64,000 nucleotides of DNA. It comes from Petrolisthes cinctipes (taxonomy: Eukaryota; Arthropoda; Malacostraca; Decapoda; Porcellanidae). A program made the position numbers and the translations under genes. Positions 23,462 through 36,108 of the stretch are shown here, one piece after another. The stretch spans positions 1,857,001 through 1,921,000 of the forward strand of contig JAWQEG010001395.1 of the NCBI GenBank assembly GCA_033782935.1. Reading direction: 5' to 3'. The notes beneath the pieces are model-generated. The model had not been told where the DNA came from, searched no databases, and saw only the letters and a program-made list of their open reading frames with translations. The stretch's first letter is position 1; each line of letters begins with the position of its first letter.

Positions 23462-24208
23462 TATGTGTATGCCTATGTGTAATAATAATAATAATAAAAG
23501 GTATATTGACATGAGGGCAACCATAGGCTGAAAATATACATACAATTTAAAAGAATTGCGTCAAATAAAGATATTTATACATATATATACAAACACATAT
23601 GCAATGAAAAAGGTGATGATGAATGTGATGGGGTTTCTGAGCGTCTATGAATTATTTAACCTTTTTACATTGTAGAAATTGCACTCTTTTTGTACCTTTC
23701 TGTACTAACCTAAATCGGTTTAAGTTTGTAGTGGTGTCTCATGTGTGTGTCTGTATGTGTGTATATGTGTATATATATGTGTATATTTGTGTGTATATAT
23801 ATATATGTGTGTATGTGTGTGTGTTTCTGTGTTTGTGCTTCTGTGTTTGTGTGTGTGCATATGGGTATATGTTTATGTATAGTAGGCAGCGGGAGTGATG
23901 TCGCCTCATCTGCCCTGATTGAACCCACGGTGTTCAGGGGCTCGTGTCAGTGGGTGTCGTGGAGCTGGGTGGCTGGGTTATGTCTTTTTCTGCCCGCTGT
24001 AAAATATCTCAATTATTATTATTTTATATTATTATCAGTGTTGTCTATGTTCTCTTTCATTATATTACTGCAATTGTTTACATATATAAATTTTACTCCT
24101 ATCAATGTCCCACCATGTATCAAATACTTTCATGGCCTTTAGCGGCAATGTTCACCAGAGTGTTGGGGCTTGTATTAATTAAAGGTAAATAAGGAACTTA
24201 AAAAACAA
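23462..24208. other. No gene seen; GT/TA-rich microsatellite
   Basis: Mixed tgtgtatatatgtg sequence at about 23735-23880. Open frames here are repeat translations. Confidence 0.6.
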
Positions 24209-24716
24209 AAAGCATACTTTTGGTTCATTGAAACATCTTCATTTCTCCAAAGCATGCCAGGAAACAGGACTAGTGTACCAAAAATAATGATGGCCTGTTG
24301 TTGCTGGGAATAGTTTGAAAGAATCAGTAGCTCCAGATTTACCAATACTATACTGCCCCCTAAACTAAGTGTTTAACTAAGAACTAACTCATATTGAAGC
24401 ATCTTATTAGGGTCAGAGCTTATTAACAGCTAACTCATACTGAAACATTTTATTAGGGTCAGTGCTTACAAAGAACTAACTCATAATGAATAATTTTAAT
24501 AGGGTCAGAGCTAAAAATTATTAACTAATTCTGAAACATTTTATTACGATGAGTGCTAACTAATATTGAATAATTTTATTTGGGTCAGTGCTAAGAAAAA
24601 ATCAACTAATATTGAGTAATACCATAAACCCAAAAGGATAGTCTTATTCAGTCGAATCAAACATTGCCAAAGTCATTCTTATTATAAATGTGCAGAAAAG
24701 AAACCTGTAACCTACT
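24209..24716. repeat. Left arm of a 6.8 kb-span inverted repeat
   Basis: About 500 bp that recurs as a near-perfect reverse complement at 30551-31043. The arm consists of a MITE-A copy (24215-24361) followed by degenerate ~45-55 bp units (taactcatattgaa...tattagggtcagagct) and ends in ttgattcgactgaat-type sequence next to gtaacctac. By eye only a handful of differences separate the arms. Confidence 0.9.
24215..24361. mobile_element. MITE-A copy inside the left arm
   Basis: ggttcattgaaacatcttcatttctccaaagcatgccaggaaacagg at the left and tgggaatagtttgaaagaatcagtagctcc at the right. Confidence 0.75.
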
Positions 24717-24969
24717 AAGGATTTCAGAGACATTGCAAGCTCGTTTTTTCAGAATAATTCTGTAACGAACATTCGTATCAGTACGAGCGTTGGCTAGATT
24801 TTAGTACACACAGTGTCCTAATTATAAGAGTATCATGAATCACTAATTGTAAATTATAAAGACACTTGTGCCTATACCAAGAAGCATAAACTGGATTTGC
24901 CAGACATGGAAACGAACACAAATAGTGACGTGTTGTCTGTGACGTATGAAGAGCTCCACCTACACTCCC

Positions 24970-25932
24970 TCCTCCTCCACTTCCACCCCCCTCTTCTCTC
25001 AGTCTCCTTAATTTCCTCACCTGCCGCTCCCCAACGTCTCTCTCCCTCTCCCTTTCTCTCTCTCCCTCTCTTCAATTACGGGCAGTGACGCATGCATAAT
25101 ACCTATGAAAATAAGGTATACATTAATAATTGGTGGTGGCTTTGATTCATGACTTTGTTGCTGATAGGCACACATTAAATAAAGGCTGGAGTAGGACGCT
25201 GTGTCAATAATAACCACCAATACTGTCGGTAACACAATGGTTTGGTGGTATGGTGGCGCACGTTTTTGTGGCGCTATCTTATGGTATGTACTGATAGTGG
25301 TGATAGGGTTCCTTTATCGGCGAAGTGTAATAAAAGCCATGGTATAGGGTGGTTGTAATGATAGGGAAGAGTTAAGAGTAAAATATGGCAACATGAAAGG
25401 GTTGCGTAAGGTAACTTGTGTGAGGTACTACTTAAAACAAAGGCTTAGCCTTTTTTGGCTCCCCCCCCCACCCGTCACCAGTTTATTTCACCCTCACGTG
25501 CCAAACACAAGTATAACAACTGAACAGTCGTTTTGCCATCAATCATAGTGGTTATTCTTCTACTACCCCACCCTACTCTCATGTGTGGATACATTAAGAT
25601 ATGTAACATAATAATAACCAAATGCAGTACTACTAACACATTATGCATGCCTTTAACGAATATTCATACAGTAATCTCGAAAAATATTGTACTTTACATG
25701 GCGAGAGTCAAGGAGAGTGCGGGGAGGGAGGGCAGACGGGGAAGGTGCCCATTACAAAGATATTTCCAGAATATGAGCTTGCACTCACCGTAATACATAA
25801 CTCACTCATTTATTCAGACTCTATCTTTCTACACGTGTGTGAGAGAGAGAGAAAAAAAGAAAGAGAGGGACCTGGGAGGCGGGGGCAGGTGAGGAAATTA
25901 AGGAGACTGAGAGAAGTGGAAGTGGAGACAGA
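24970..25932. repeat. Inverted repeat pair around ~750 bp
   Basis: ctctcagtctccttaatttcctcacctgc at 25000-25027 has an exact reverse complement near 25884-25911, and the matching continues more weakly through pyrimidine-rich sequence on one side and ccacttccac on the other. This may be a further foldback element. Part of the similarity is low-complexity, so the ends are uncertain. No gene is seen between the arms. Confidence 0.6.
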
Positions 25933-26326
25933 GGATAGATAAATTGGATAACAGTAGATTATTTTCTTTTAAAGTCACTGAATGGAGGAAAGGAAACAAG
26001 AATAAAAAATATATATATCCCAATGCTGAAAGTCATCCTCCGTTCATAAAATGTGTGTAATAACTGCTTTTCAACTGTTGAAGGTTGTAAATTTGTGGGA
26101 AGCAATTCAGGGGAAGTGAAATCCAGCCAGAGACTTGTACTTTTTGGGATAATGAAGTTTGATAGTGGAGGATCTACAGTATGAAAGAGAATGTGTAAAT
26201 TCATGAGCTCTACAGTGGCCCTAGTACTAAGGGGAGGGAAAGATGGGGAAGGGTGGATGGCACAATTAAAGATATAATCTTAGTAATATTGTACCATAAA
26301 TAATATTTACTATATACGAAGGAGAG

Positions 26327-26330
<4 letters not shown>

Positions 26331-26401
<71 letters not shown>
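26331..26401. repeat. (CT)n microsatellite
   Basis: About 70 bp of CT. The 400 bp upstream and downstream show short CA/TA runs and no gene. Confidence 0.95.
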
Positions 26402-26403
<2 letters not shown>

Positions 26404-26799
26404 GAGAGCAAACGTGTCAGGTCATCTATCTTCTATTACTCGATTACACACACACACATACACTTGTCAGGATATCTGTCTTGTATTTCTCTCTATCTCA
26501 CACAGATCAGGTTATCTGTCCCACATTTCATCAAAGTCTTGGTCTATTCATGTAGATACGAGGAAGCTGCCACATCCACTACAAGCAGAAAATTAATGAC
26601 TCCCCACCGCCAACACACACCTTCTCACTGCATGCATATATATATACATATGCATACACTTTGGTCGATAACTCTCTATCTACACAAATCAGATCCATCT
26701 TTCATGTAGTTATCTTGCATCGGACCTACAGTATATGTCGTACTATACGTGAATGTGTTGGGATTATATTAGCATCATTAATGGGATAGTATATTCATG

Positions 26800-26943
26800 G
26801 TACAGTGGAGTGCTTTGATTTCTCTAAAGTAAGTCAGGAAACAAGAACATGATTAACAGAAATACGAATCATGACTCAGTGCTTGGAAGAGCTTGGAGGA
26901 ATCAGTTGCTTCAGAATTACCAACACTGCACAATCCCCTTAAG
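26800..26943. mobile_element. MITE-A copy
   Basis: tggtacagtggagtgctttgatttctctaaagtaagtcaggaaac on the left, gcttggaagagcttggaggaatcagttgctt on the right. Confidence 0.75.
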
Positions 26944-27092
26944 GTGGTAATTCTTTTTTGGTACATTGGAGTGTCATGATTCCTCCAAAGTATGCTAGGA
27001 AACAGGACCAGAAGAGAAAAAATAATGGTGTTCTGTTGCTTGGAATAACTTGGAGGAATCAGTTGCTCCAAAATTACCAACACTCCTTAACA
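26944..27092. mobile_element. MITE-A copy, adjacent
   Basis: A second copy follows the previous one with no spacer: tggtacattggagtgtcatgattcctccaaagtatgctaggaaacagg, then ttggaataacttggaggaatcagttgctcc. It is among the best preserved and shows the family's palindromic form well. Confidence 0.85.
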
Positions 27093-27323
27093 TGATAAGA
27101 AATTTTTTTTACAGGGAAGTAATATTTAACCTGTACATCTTGGCATTCACCTCAGATATTAATTCACTTGCGAGATGTCTGAATAATTTGTATTTTTTTT
27201 ATATATATTTTTAGATCTTCCTAATGTACAGTAGTCAGTGCACAGTTCAGTCGTTGTTGGAAATGTTAGTCGGTTCTCAAACTACTACTGCAGCTTGTTC
27301 ATTTACTGGCAGAGTTTGAACGA

Positions 27324-27535
27324 TTGATTGATTGACTGAATTAAGGCGCCGCAACAGTGAGGTCATATATCCCCAGAAGAAGGTGATAGAGAGGTGAGAC
27401 AGCAAACAGGAAGGAATTAGAAGGAAAACAGGCATAGTTTAAGAACTGAAAGAGAATGGCTTGGGCCGAAGGGCTACCAAAACCCTTAAAGTATTGCCCA
27501 CATCATTAAAGGCAATACCCCCCCCCCCCAACGGG
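27324..27535 (-). mobile_element. SINE2 copy 3, with 16 bp target duplication
   Basis: Flanked by ggcagagtttgaacga (27308-27323) and ggcagagtttggacga (27536-27551), a 15/16 match. The order of parts is the same as in copy 2: 3' tail tcaatcaatc-type, tgttgcggcgcc, body, then the gcc/ggc hairpins, here with an expanded C run at the 5' hairpin. Confidence 0.88.
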
Positions 27536-27883
27536 GGCAGAGTTTGGACGAACGTGTATCTGACAAGCAACGACCCCATAACTTGCTGATCGAAGACTTC
27601 TGAATATTATACTCTTGCTGCTATGAATTTTTGGTGTGTGTGAGTGAACTGCACCATTCAACTCCTCCGCTGCAGCTGTGGAAGACACCTGTGGAAGAGG
27701 GCATATAAAGCCACCAGGGTTAGGTCGTAGTGCAGGATAACTCCACACAGCCAACACCCAGGTTCATCGACGGTCTACCCTTCTTGGATCAGGTGCAGTT
27801 ACTCTCCGTGTTGCCCCCCCCCCCTCATACCTCTTAAATTAGCACAGGATGAATATAACATAAACATTTACACAATATATGAG

Positions 27884-28140
27884 TAAACTAAATTGTTCAC
27901 ATCCCTTTACTGCATTGTTCACAGCCCTTCAATGTTTTGTTCACATACTTTTACTGTATTGTTCACCTATTGTTCACTGTTTTGTTCACCTATTGTACAC
28001 AGTATTTTTCACATCCCTTTACTGTATTGTTTACATCCATTCACTGTTTTTTCATCTACTGTTCATTGTATTGCTCAAAATTTGAACATTACAATGAATA
28101 GTTTTGTTCACTGTTTTGTTTAAATCCCTTCACTGTATTG
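27884..28140 (+). repeat. Degenerate ~28-30 bp tandem repeat
   Basis: About 8-9 units of the form ttgttcacatccctttactgta, loosely periodic, just upstream of the CUB gene. It might contain its promoter or a 5' UTR intron. That is inference only. Confidence 0.7.
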
Positions 28141-28239
28141 TTAGCATTATTCCACTATTTATTAATGATATTGATTCATATTTAGAGATTCAACTCACTT
28201 GAATTAACAAGCGTGTTGTTCTTTACTTCACAATGCAGG

Positions 28240-29243
28240 ATGCTGAAGGTGGTGATAGCAGTGGGCCTTCTTGGGATACTGGTGTTAGCAGACCCCCCAG
28301 AAAACCTCGTTGCTGCTAATACAACAATTAACATGCAAATTGATGAGAGAATAACCATCGAGTCACTGAATTATGGAATCTCAAACTACCCAAATTACCA
28401 TTGGTAAGGAATAGACAGCAATGTTGATCTCTAAATTATATGAATATCTTGATTGAGCTAAGAAGGAGAACCATGTGTGAATATATCATATTCTTCCTTG
28501 TTAAACAATCTTCAGAATATCACAAGTCACAAATATATTGTGGATTTTGCTTGTTCTGTACATTACATACAGCTTCTGTTGTATCATAACGAAATATAAT
28601 TATTTCAAACTGATACCTTTAAATTGGACTCAAAGTTTAACGCACTTTTATCAATAAAACCTGATATTAAAAAAGCAAATGCTAACCAATTTAGCAGTTA
28701 TTCGCAATGTTTTAGGACTAGAATACATAACCATTGTTTTTACAGCTCTGATTGGACCGTGTATTGTGAACCTCGGGAGAGTACCGAACTGATATTTAGT
28801 ATGGAATCACAAACATTGGAAGGACGAAGTTCTTCTTATCGCTGTTACGATCGTCTATTGGTGCAAAGTTTTAACTCAATTATAGAGTAAGGACATTGTC
28901 GATCATTATAAGCCAATTGATTTATTATGTTATTATTTTTCTGGGTTTAAAGTGTACTACAAGTAGATATATCATGAAGAAATATTTTATGAATATTTTC
29001 CACTGTCAATCTGTCTGTTTGTCTCTCTGTCACACACATACACACGCACATATAGTACTTGTTTCCTACAATTTCAGGACATGTGCAGAAGAACAATCCT
29101 TGGACGGTTACATCACGAATGAGGGTTTCGCCTACCTTCTCTTCACATCCGACTATAGCATTACAGACGAAGGGTTCAAATATCATGTATTGTGCCGACG
29201 TAAATCCATCGAAGAAGTTACAGTTCTACCAATGTGTGGTTAG
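28240..29243 (+). CDS. Secreted single-CUB-domain protein, three coding exons
   Basis: Coding exons 28240-28403, 28746-28886 and 29078-29243 have GT/AG introns (gtaagg donors; tttttacag and caatttcag acceptors). Phases fit and the total is 471 nt, giving 156 residues plus TAG. The start ATG lies one base after cacaatgcag, so a 5' UTR exon is likely upstream. Residues 1-17 form a signal peptide (MLKVVIAVGLLGILVLA, cut before DPP). The rest matches the CUB fold: NYPNYHC, WTVYC, CYDRLLV, TCAEE and the closing LLFTSDYSITDEGFKY. Cysteines are at 55, 62, 88, 104, 141 and 155. The usual first CUB cysteine is not obvious. A glycosylation sequon lies at N27. CUB domains mediate extracellular protein or carbohydrate binding. 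The ligand is unknown. No breaks are seen, so it may be functional. Confidence 0.85.
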
Positions 29244-29295
29244 GAGACGGCGACTTTTGGTTTTTCGTTCTATCCTGATTGATCTAGTGAATGTA

Positions 29296-29474
29296 CACTC
29301 GCTGTCAGAAATTGTGTCCTGATCCCTTGGCACGATGAATCGCAACTAGCCGAGCTTTGATGATTCGAACAACTGTGTATTGTAAGGAGACTCACAGTTG
29401 TTCGAACCTTCAAAGCTAGGCTGTTTGCGATTCATCTTGCCATGGGATCGGGACACAATTTCTGACCGCGAGTG
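29296..29474. mobile_element. Palindromic MITE (TA-flanked)
   Basis: 179 bp. cactcgctgtcagaaattgtgtcc at the left and the complement ggacacaatttctgaccgcgagtg at the right, with TA on both sides (29294-29295, 29475-29476). The arms extend nearly to the centre, so the whole element folds. It lies 50 bp past the CUB stop codon and may be part of that gene's 3' UTR. Confidence 0.88.
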
Positions 29475-29476
29475 TA

Positions 29477-30190
29477 CTTGACCTAAACCGTTCTAGAGAA
29501 TAGAGTTTGACTCAACAGGTTTGAATTGGTTGACACCAACCGAGAAATATATATAATCAAGTGTAGTTCAGATTAAATAAAGTGAGGGATACAAGTTCTA
29601 GAACGGTTCTTCGATATAATATAATAACACTTAAAACCTCTCTTCTATTTCAAGATGTTTGTTGATCTAGCCCTCTCTCTCATAATTAATTGGTGAGTGA
29701 GTTGGGTCCTGCTTGCCATATTATATTCAAGATCATTAATAAATTAAGGTGGTGTTAGCGATGGTTGGTGTGGTCAGGTACCGGTATACGATGAATCCAT
29801 AAGGTCATCGGACCGTAACTACTGCTTCATCGTCAACACCACCACGGATATACATATGCACATACTAACTCCTCTTGTGTCTTATATATATACATACATA
29901 CTTACTTACATACCTAGGTTACCTACATACGCACAAACCACTACTCGGGAAAACACACAATATGGATCAAACTGAAGGAAAACAATTTACTTTAAGGATG
30001 AGATTATGTATAACTGTGTCCCCAGAAAAAAATATCAATAATGATATTCACAGGTATAATAATCTCATCCACAGTAGTAGCCAGTACGTGTTTCCAATAG
30101 AGTTATGTACAATACAGTTGTAGACAAGTGAAACAGGCACACTTTAAACGGGGCCTCTTAGCAAGCATATAGAATAGGACTAATCACATC

Positions 30191-30222
<32 letters not shown>

Positions 30223-30384
30223 GCGTTTCATACTACCCTATGCTCAATGTGGGGCACCGTTTCAGGTGTATCGGTTTCATATGTCCCCAACTGTATGTAT
30301 GTATGTATTCATGTAGCCTAAATAAGTATGCAAGTTAATAAGAATGCATGCATGAATGGAGGTATGTTTTATGTATGCTTAAGT
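29477..30384. other. No gene seen; (CA)n at 30192-30222
   Basis: Unique AT-rich sequence, presumed downstream flank of the CUB gene. There are short tttatgtatg-type repeats near 30295-30375. I identify no second gene. Confidence 0.5.
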
Positions 30385-30520
30385 AACCCTGTGATGTAGT
30401 CAGAAAATTGGAGGTAAATGAGTCCTTCATATACTGCCATGAAACACCACCTATATTATGGAAGGAGCTTGTTTCATAGCATAGATAGGAGGAATCAGAA
30501 GCCTTCTATTCTCATACACG
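30385..30520. mobile_element. MITE-A copy
   Basis: aatgagtccttcatatactgccatgaaacacc at the left and tttcatagcatagataggaggaatcagaagcc at the right, diverged. Confidence 0.6.
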
Positions 30521-30550
30521 ATCACCGGGTCCTTAGGGTGAGAGACAATT

Positions 30551-31043
30551 AGGTTACAGGTTTCTTTTCTGCACATTTAAATTAAGAATGACTTTGGCAA
30601 TGTTTGATTCGACTGAATAAGACTATCCTTTTGGGTTTATGGTATTACTCAATATTAGTTGATTTTTTCTTAGCACTGACCCAAATAAAATTATTCAATA
30701 TTAGTTAGCACTCACCGTAATAAAATGTTTCAGAATTAGTTAATAATTTTTAGCTCTGACCCTATTAAAATTATTCATTATGAGTTAGTTCTTTGTAAGC
30801 ACTGACCCTAATAAAATGTTTCAGTATGAGTTAGCTGTTAATAAGCTCTGACCCTAATAAGATGCTTCAATATGAGTTAGTTCTTAGTTAAACACTTAGT
30901 TTAGGGGGCAGTAAATCTGGAGCTACTGATTCTTCCAAACAGGCCATCATTATTTTTGGTACACTAGTCCTGTTTCCTGGCATACTTTGGAGGAATGAAG
31001 GTGTTTCAATGAACCAAAAGTATACTATTCCCTTAATGCCTAA
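30551..31043. repeat. Right arm of the 6.8 kb-span inverted repeat
   Basis: Near-perfect reverse complement of 24209-24716, including its own MITE-A (30898-31040). Beyond it, 31044-31200 continues with more of the tattagttagcactgac units that the left arm lacks, so the right-hand copy may be the source. Confidence 0.9.
30898..31040. mobile_element. MITE-A copy inside the right arm
   Basis: Mirror of 24215-24361. About 20 nt around ttgctgggaatag are missing relative to the left arm (ttcttccaaacaggcc), so the arms have diverged by at least one small deletion. Confidence 0.75.
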
Positions 31044-31224
31044 CATTGACACTAATAAAATTACTCTATATTAGTTATTAATTCTTAGCACTGATACTAA
31101 TAAACTGATTCTGTATTAGTTAGCACTGACCCTAATAGAATGATTCTGTATTAGTTAGCACTGACTCTGATAAAGTTTTACTGCAGCATAATTTTATATA
31201 TTATTTTCCCACTGATGATATTAT

Positions 31225-31375
31225 GGGTTGTACTCATATTGTTGGTCTACTGATTCCTCTAAACTCTGTGTCACGAAACAGATCTCTTCCTTGTAATTAT
31301 ATGGAGGTCGACTGCTTTTCCTCATTGTTTGGAATCAGTATCTCTCCAGTTCACCTACAGTTGATTATTCAGCAA
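31225..31375. mobile_element. MITE-A copy (diverged)
   Basis: tactgattcctctaaactctgtgtcacgaaacag at the left and cattgtttggaatcagtatctctcc at the right. Confidence 0.55.
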
Positions 31376-31388
31376 ACTAGATATAATC

Positions 31389-31545
31389 GCGAGAGATCCC
31401 GGGTTCGATTCCTGGGTCAGTGGAATTGTTGGACAATTTTCCCAGCCCCCTATGTTCCTGTTCACCTAGCAGTAAGTAGGTACCCGTCTGTAAGAGCAAG
31501 GATAGCAACCTTTATAGGCTGGGGGAAGATGTGTTGATGTAAAGT
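31389..31545 (+). mobile_element. SINE1 (tRNA-derived), 5' truncated
   Basis: Starts within the tRNA-like head at gcgagagatcccgggttcgattcc, so the B box (GGTTCGATTCC) is kept but the A box is lost. It continues with the core (cctgttcacctagcagtaagtaggtacc) and the tail gggggaagatgtgttgatgtaa. It matches the fuller minus-strand copy at 63697-63945. Confidence 0.87.
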
Positions 31546-31786
31546 ACCCAGCACATACTGGCGAGGACTGGTTCTATCCAGAAATTAGATATTTAGCATC
31601 CTCTACCACACCATGGCCTGTTCTGTCTGTCTATCTTACTATTTCTCATTCTTTCTGGATAGCTGACGAGATCGCCCAATTGGGTGGCACAACAAGGAAC
31701 ACTATTGACAGTGGGTTTGTTGGCTCGGGTAAATGCACGTGTGCCAGCAGTCCCCTCTTCTGTTACCTTCGAAGAATCAGATTTTA

Positions 31787-31890
31787 CACTCTCTCTGGCT
31801 CCCATTTGGTGGCCCGAGCATCTGCACGGCTTCGGCCAACCAGATTCGGGACTGCTCGGCCAGACAGTCTAGGGAATTACAACAACACCG
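31787..31890 (-). repeat. Dispersed repeat C, copy 2
   Basis: Reverse complement of 5108-5210 with about 10-12 differences. The shared core is gactgctcggccagacagtctaggga. Confidence 0.8.
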
Positions 31891-32105
31891 ACAACTAGAT
31901 ATAATTTTTTTCAAGTAATTTTTGTTTTACGTTCCTTATTTTCCTTTAATACGTGTGTGTGTGTGTGTTGACCTGCCCTTCATTACGAGTTTGTTGAGTT
32001 TCACTGCACTATATAAATACGTCCAGTTTTCACATTGAAATACATGCTGCTAGGATACTACCGCATGATTTTAATGGCGGTCATAATTCACTAGATTTTT
32101 CATTA

Positions 32106-32255
32106 TGGGAAGATTCTCTTGTTGATAATTTTGATGGCTATTGATTCCTCCCAAATATACTAGAAAACAGATGCCCTCAATGTTATACCAATAGGTTATC
32201 AGTTTTATGGCATAGTTTGGAGGAATCATGCAGAGACAAAAGAATCTCCCCTAAA
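32106..32255. mobile_element. MITE-A copy
   Basis: ggaagattctcttgttgataatt...tgattcctcccaaatatactagaaaacag at the left and tttatggcatagtttggaggaatca...agaatctccc at the right. The ends match the 3594-3754 copy. Confidence 0.75.
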
Positions 32256-32429
32256 GTTCAGCAATGTAGTTTCGTTTTTACATCTTCGTTGATTGTATTA
32301 CATTGACAAGTGAAGCAAATTACGGAGAGAACATTTTAAATAATGTTAAATTACACAATTCACTAACTATAATATGTTGGTGGAATGAGTATTGCAGCAA
32401 CAGGGATGTGAAATTTTGGGGTTGTCTTA

Positions 32430-32800
32430 TCATTAATACTACCACTACAACCATTACTACCACCACCACTGTCACTACCAGCACTAACACTACCACTACA
32501 ACCATTACTACCACCATCACTGTCACTATCACCACTAACACCACCACCATACCACTAACACTACCACCACTACCACCACCATACCATCGCCACTACCACC
32601 TCCACTACAACCATCACTACTACCGCCACCACCACCACCACCACCACCATACCATTAACACAACCATAACTAACACTACCACTACAACCATCACTACCAC
32701 CACCAAACTACCACCGCGAGCACTACTAACACTACCACACCATCGTCACTATCACCACCACCACCACTACATTCACTATGACTCACCACCACCGCCATTT
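32430..32800. repeat. (ACC/ACT)n trinucleotide array
   Basis: Irregular cac/tac/acc repeats. A Thr/His-rich frame across it is a repeat artefact. Confidence 0.9.
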
Positions 32801-32884
32801 CCTCTACGCACCACCCATCGAAATGGACGTTCAATTAATAACAGTAATTAGTAGTGATTTGTAACACTCTATCAGGTGAACTTG

Positions 32885-33062
32885 CAAGAGGAGGAGAGGA
32901 AAGGAAGAGGGATGAAAGGAGAGGAGAGGAAAGGAAAGAGGGATGAAAGGAGAGGAGAGGAAAGGGAAGAGGGATGAGAGAATAGAGGAGAGCAAAGGGA
33001 AGAGGGGGTGAAAGAAGAGGAGTGGAACGGGAAGAGGGATGAGAGAAGAGAGGTGAGGGAAT
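32885..33062. repeat. GA-rich minisatellite, ~30-35 bp unit
   Basis: About five units of gaggagaggaaaggaagagggatgaaag with variation. All-purine on the plus strand, so triplex-prone. Confidence 0.85.
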
Positions 33063-33173
33063 TAAGAGGAGAGGAAAGTGGTGTAGAGTGGGAAGAGAGA
33101 CAGGAGAAGAGAGAGAAGGGTGGAGAGAAAAGAATATCTATATTATTCATTATGTTTATCATATGCAATTATC

Positions 33174-34781
<1,608 letters not shown>

Positions 34782-35966
34782 TCAAGGTTTGTGTGGAGTG
34801 CGTGTAGATGTTTGTGCATGTGAGATACCCGGGGGACTGGGACTAGTGACATGAGTGCTTTTAGAATTTGGGGAGACATCGCTATCATATGTTTTATTAT
34901 TGGTGGTTGGAGGGGGTCTATTTTGGCCTTTGTCTTTGGCCTTAAATTGCTTCCTGACTAAAACATAATCATCAGCATAAACTGCAGCTTCCTCAGCTGT
35001 CTTTACTCTCTTATCACATATAAACATCTGCAAATCTGGCTCCATCTAGCCCAGAAATTGCTCCAACTTAACCAACTCCTCCAACCTACAATAATTATTT
35101 TCTACCTTCTCACTTCTTATCCATGCTAAAAATAGGTCACTCTGATATTTCATTAATTCAGTCCATGTCTCATTAGGACGTTTCTTACTATTACGGTACC
35201 TCTGTCTGTAAGCTTCTGGTCTTAATTCATACGTCCTTAGTACTGCAGTCTTTAACGTTTCATAATCCAAAGATTCCTGAAAACTGAGAGCATCAAATGC
35301 TCTTAAAGCTTTACCACACAATACTGACTGTGCCAGCGTTGACCATCGTTCCTTCGGCCACCCACTACCCTCTGCTACTTTCTCAAACCTCTGGAAAAAT
35401 TCAGCAACATGGTCCTCATCAAACTTAGGAACCAACCTGTGCTGTTCTGAAGACACTCCCGACGCAACCGGTCGTCGTGGCTCATGGTCCACTTTATATT
35501 TCTCCAACTCCAATTCCAGTTTCCTTTTCTCAAGCTCAAACTCCAACTGAGCTCTCCTCTCAGACTCTAATCTCCTTTGCTCTAACTCAAGCTGTAATTG
35601 TAGCATACGGAACTCATGGTCACGCGCAGCTTGGTCATTCCCAGATTGTTTATTTGTAATCACAGTGGTTTCAAGCAAATCAGAATGTGCAGACCATTCA
35701 CTTACGACAGAAACATTATCCTTCCTCTCAACAAAATCATACAAATCAGTGCCGCATAGATGGTGGCAAATCAGGTTAGCTAGTGGAAATGCGTTGGAAC
35801 TTTCAAGGGCAAGTTCCAACTTCTGTGCAACAAGTAACAATTCCTCTCTCCTCAGTGCTCTTACTCTCTCGGGATTAGGACTTGATTTAATAAAATCTGC
35901 AGCATCCTGCTCAGAAGTGAGATGAAGTGGAGCCCACCTTTCACTAGCCACACCCTGAGTCTCCAT
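34782..35966 (-). pseudogene. gag: Gypsy element 2 Gag with two nonsense codons
   Basis: ATG at 35966 starts METQGVASERWAP. A long Gln/Glu/Arg/Leu coiled coil (about residues 130-175) precedes a SCAN-like capsid segment (GKALRAFDAL, RPEAYRQRYR, RLEELVKLEQFL, then VKTAEEAAVYADDY). Two in-frame stops, TAG at 35046-35048 and TGA at 34782-34784, interrupt an otherwise single frame that runs into the zinc knuckle and protease. So gag and pol share one frame in this family. Both stops fit single-base transitions. The SCAN domain of vertebrate transcription factors is reported to derive from this type of Gag. Confidence 0.87.
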
Positions 35967-36083
35967 TGCTCACTAACTATTAGGCAAAGTACACAAAAAA
36001 ATAGGAAAATGCAATGCAAGAAAAAAAATATGCAACAGTAATGCAATGATAGTACACAAGTCTCAGTTCAGTAAAAATTGGAA

Positions 36084-36101
36084 ATCCTGGCGAGGTCGCC
36101 A
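36084..36101 (-). other. Primer-binding site of Gypsy element 2
   Basis: Minus strand TGGCGACCTCGCCAGGAT, 7 nt from the LTR edge. Gypsy element 3 has the near-identical TGGCGATCCTGCCAGGAT. Ending in TGG and pairing with a ...CCTGGC--GG-TCGCCA tRNA 3' end, it looks tRNA-Arg-like. The tRNA assignment is from memory. Confidence 0.65.
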
Positions 36102-36108
36102 ATTTATA

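Noticed and set aside
32303..32851. 182-codon Thr/His-rich frame
   Set aside because: Arises from the ACC/ACT trinucleotide array.
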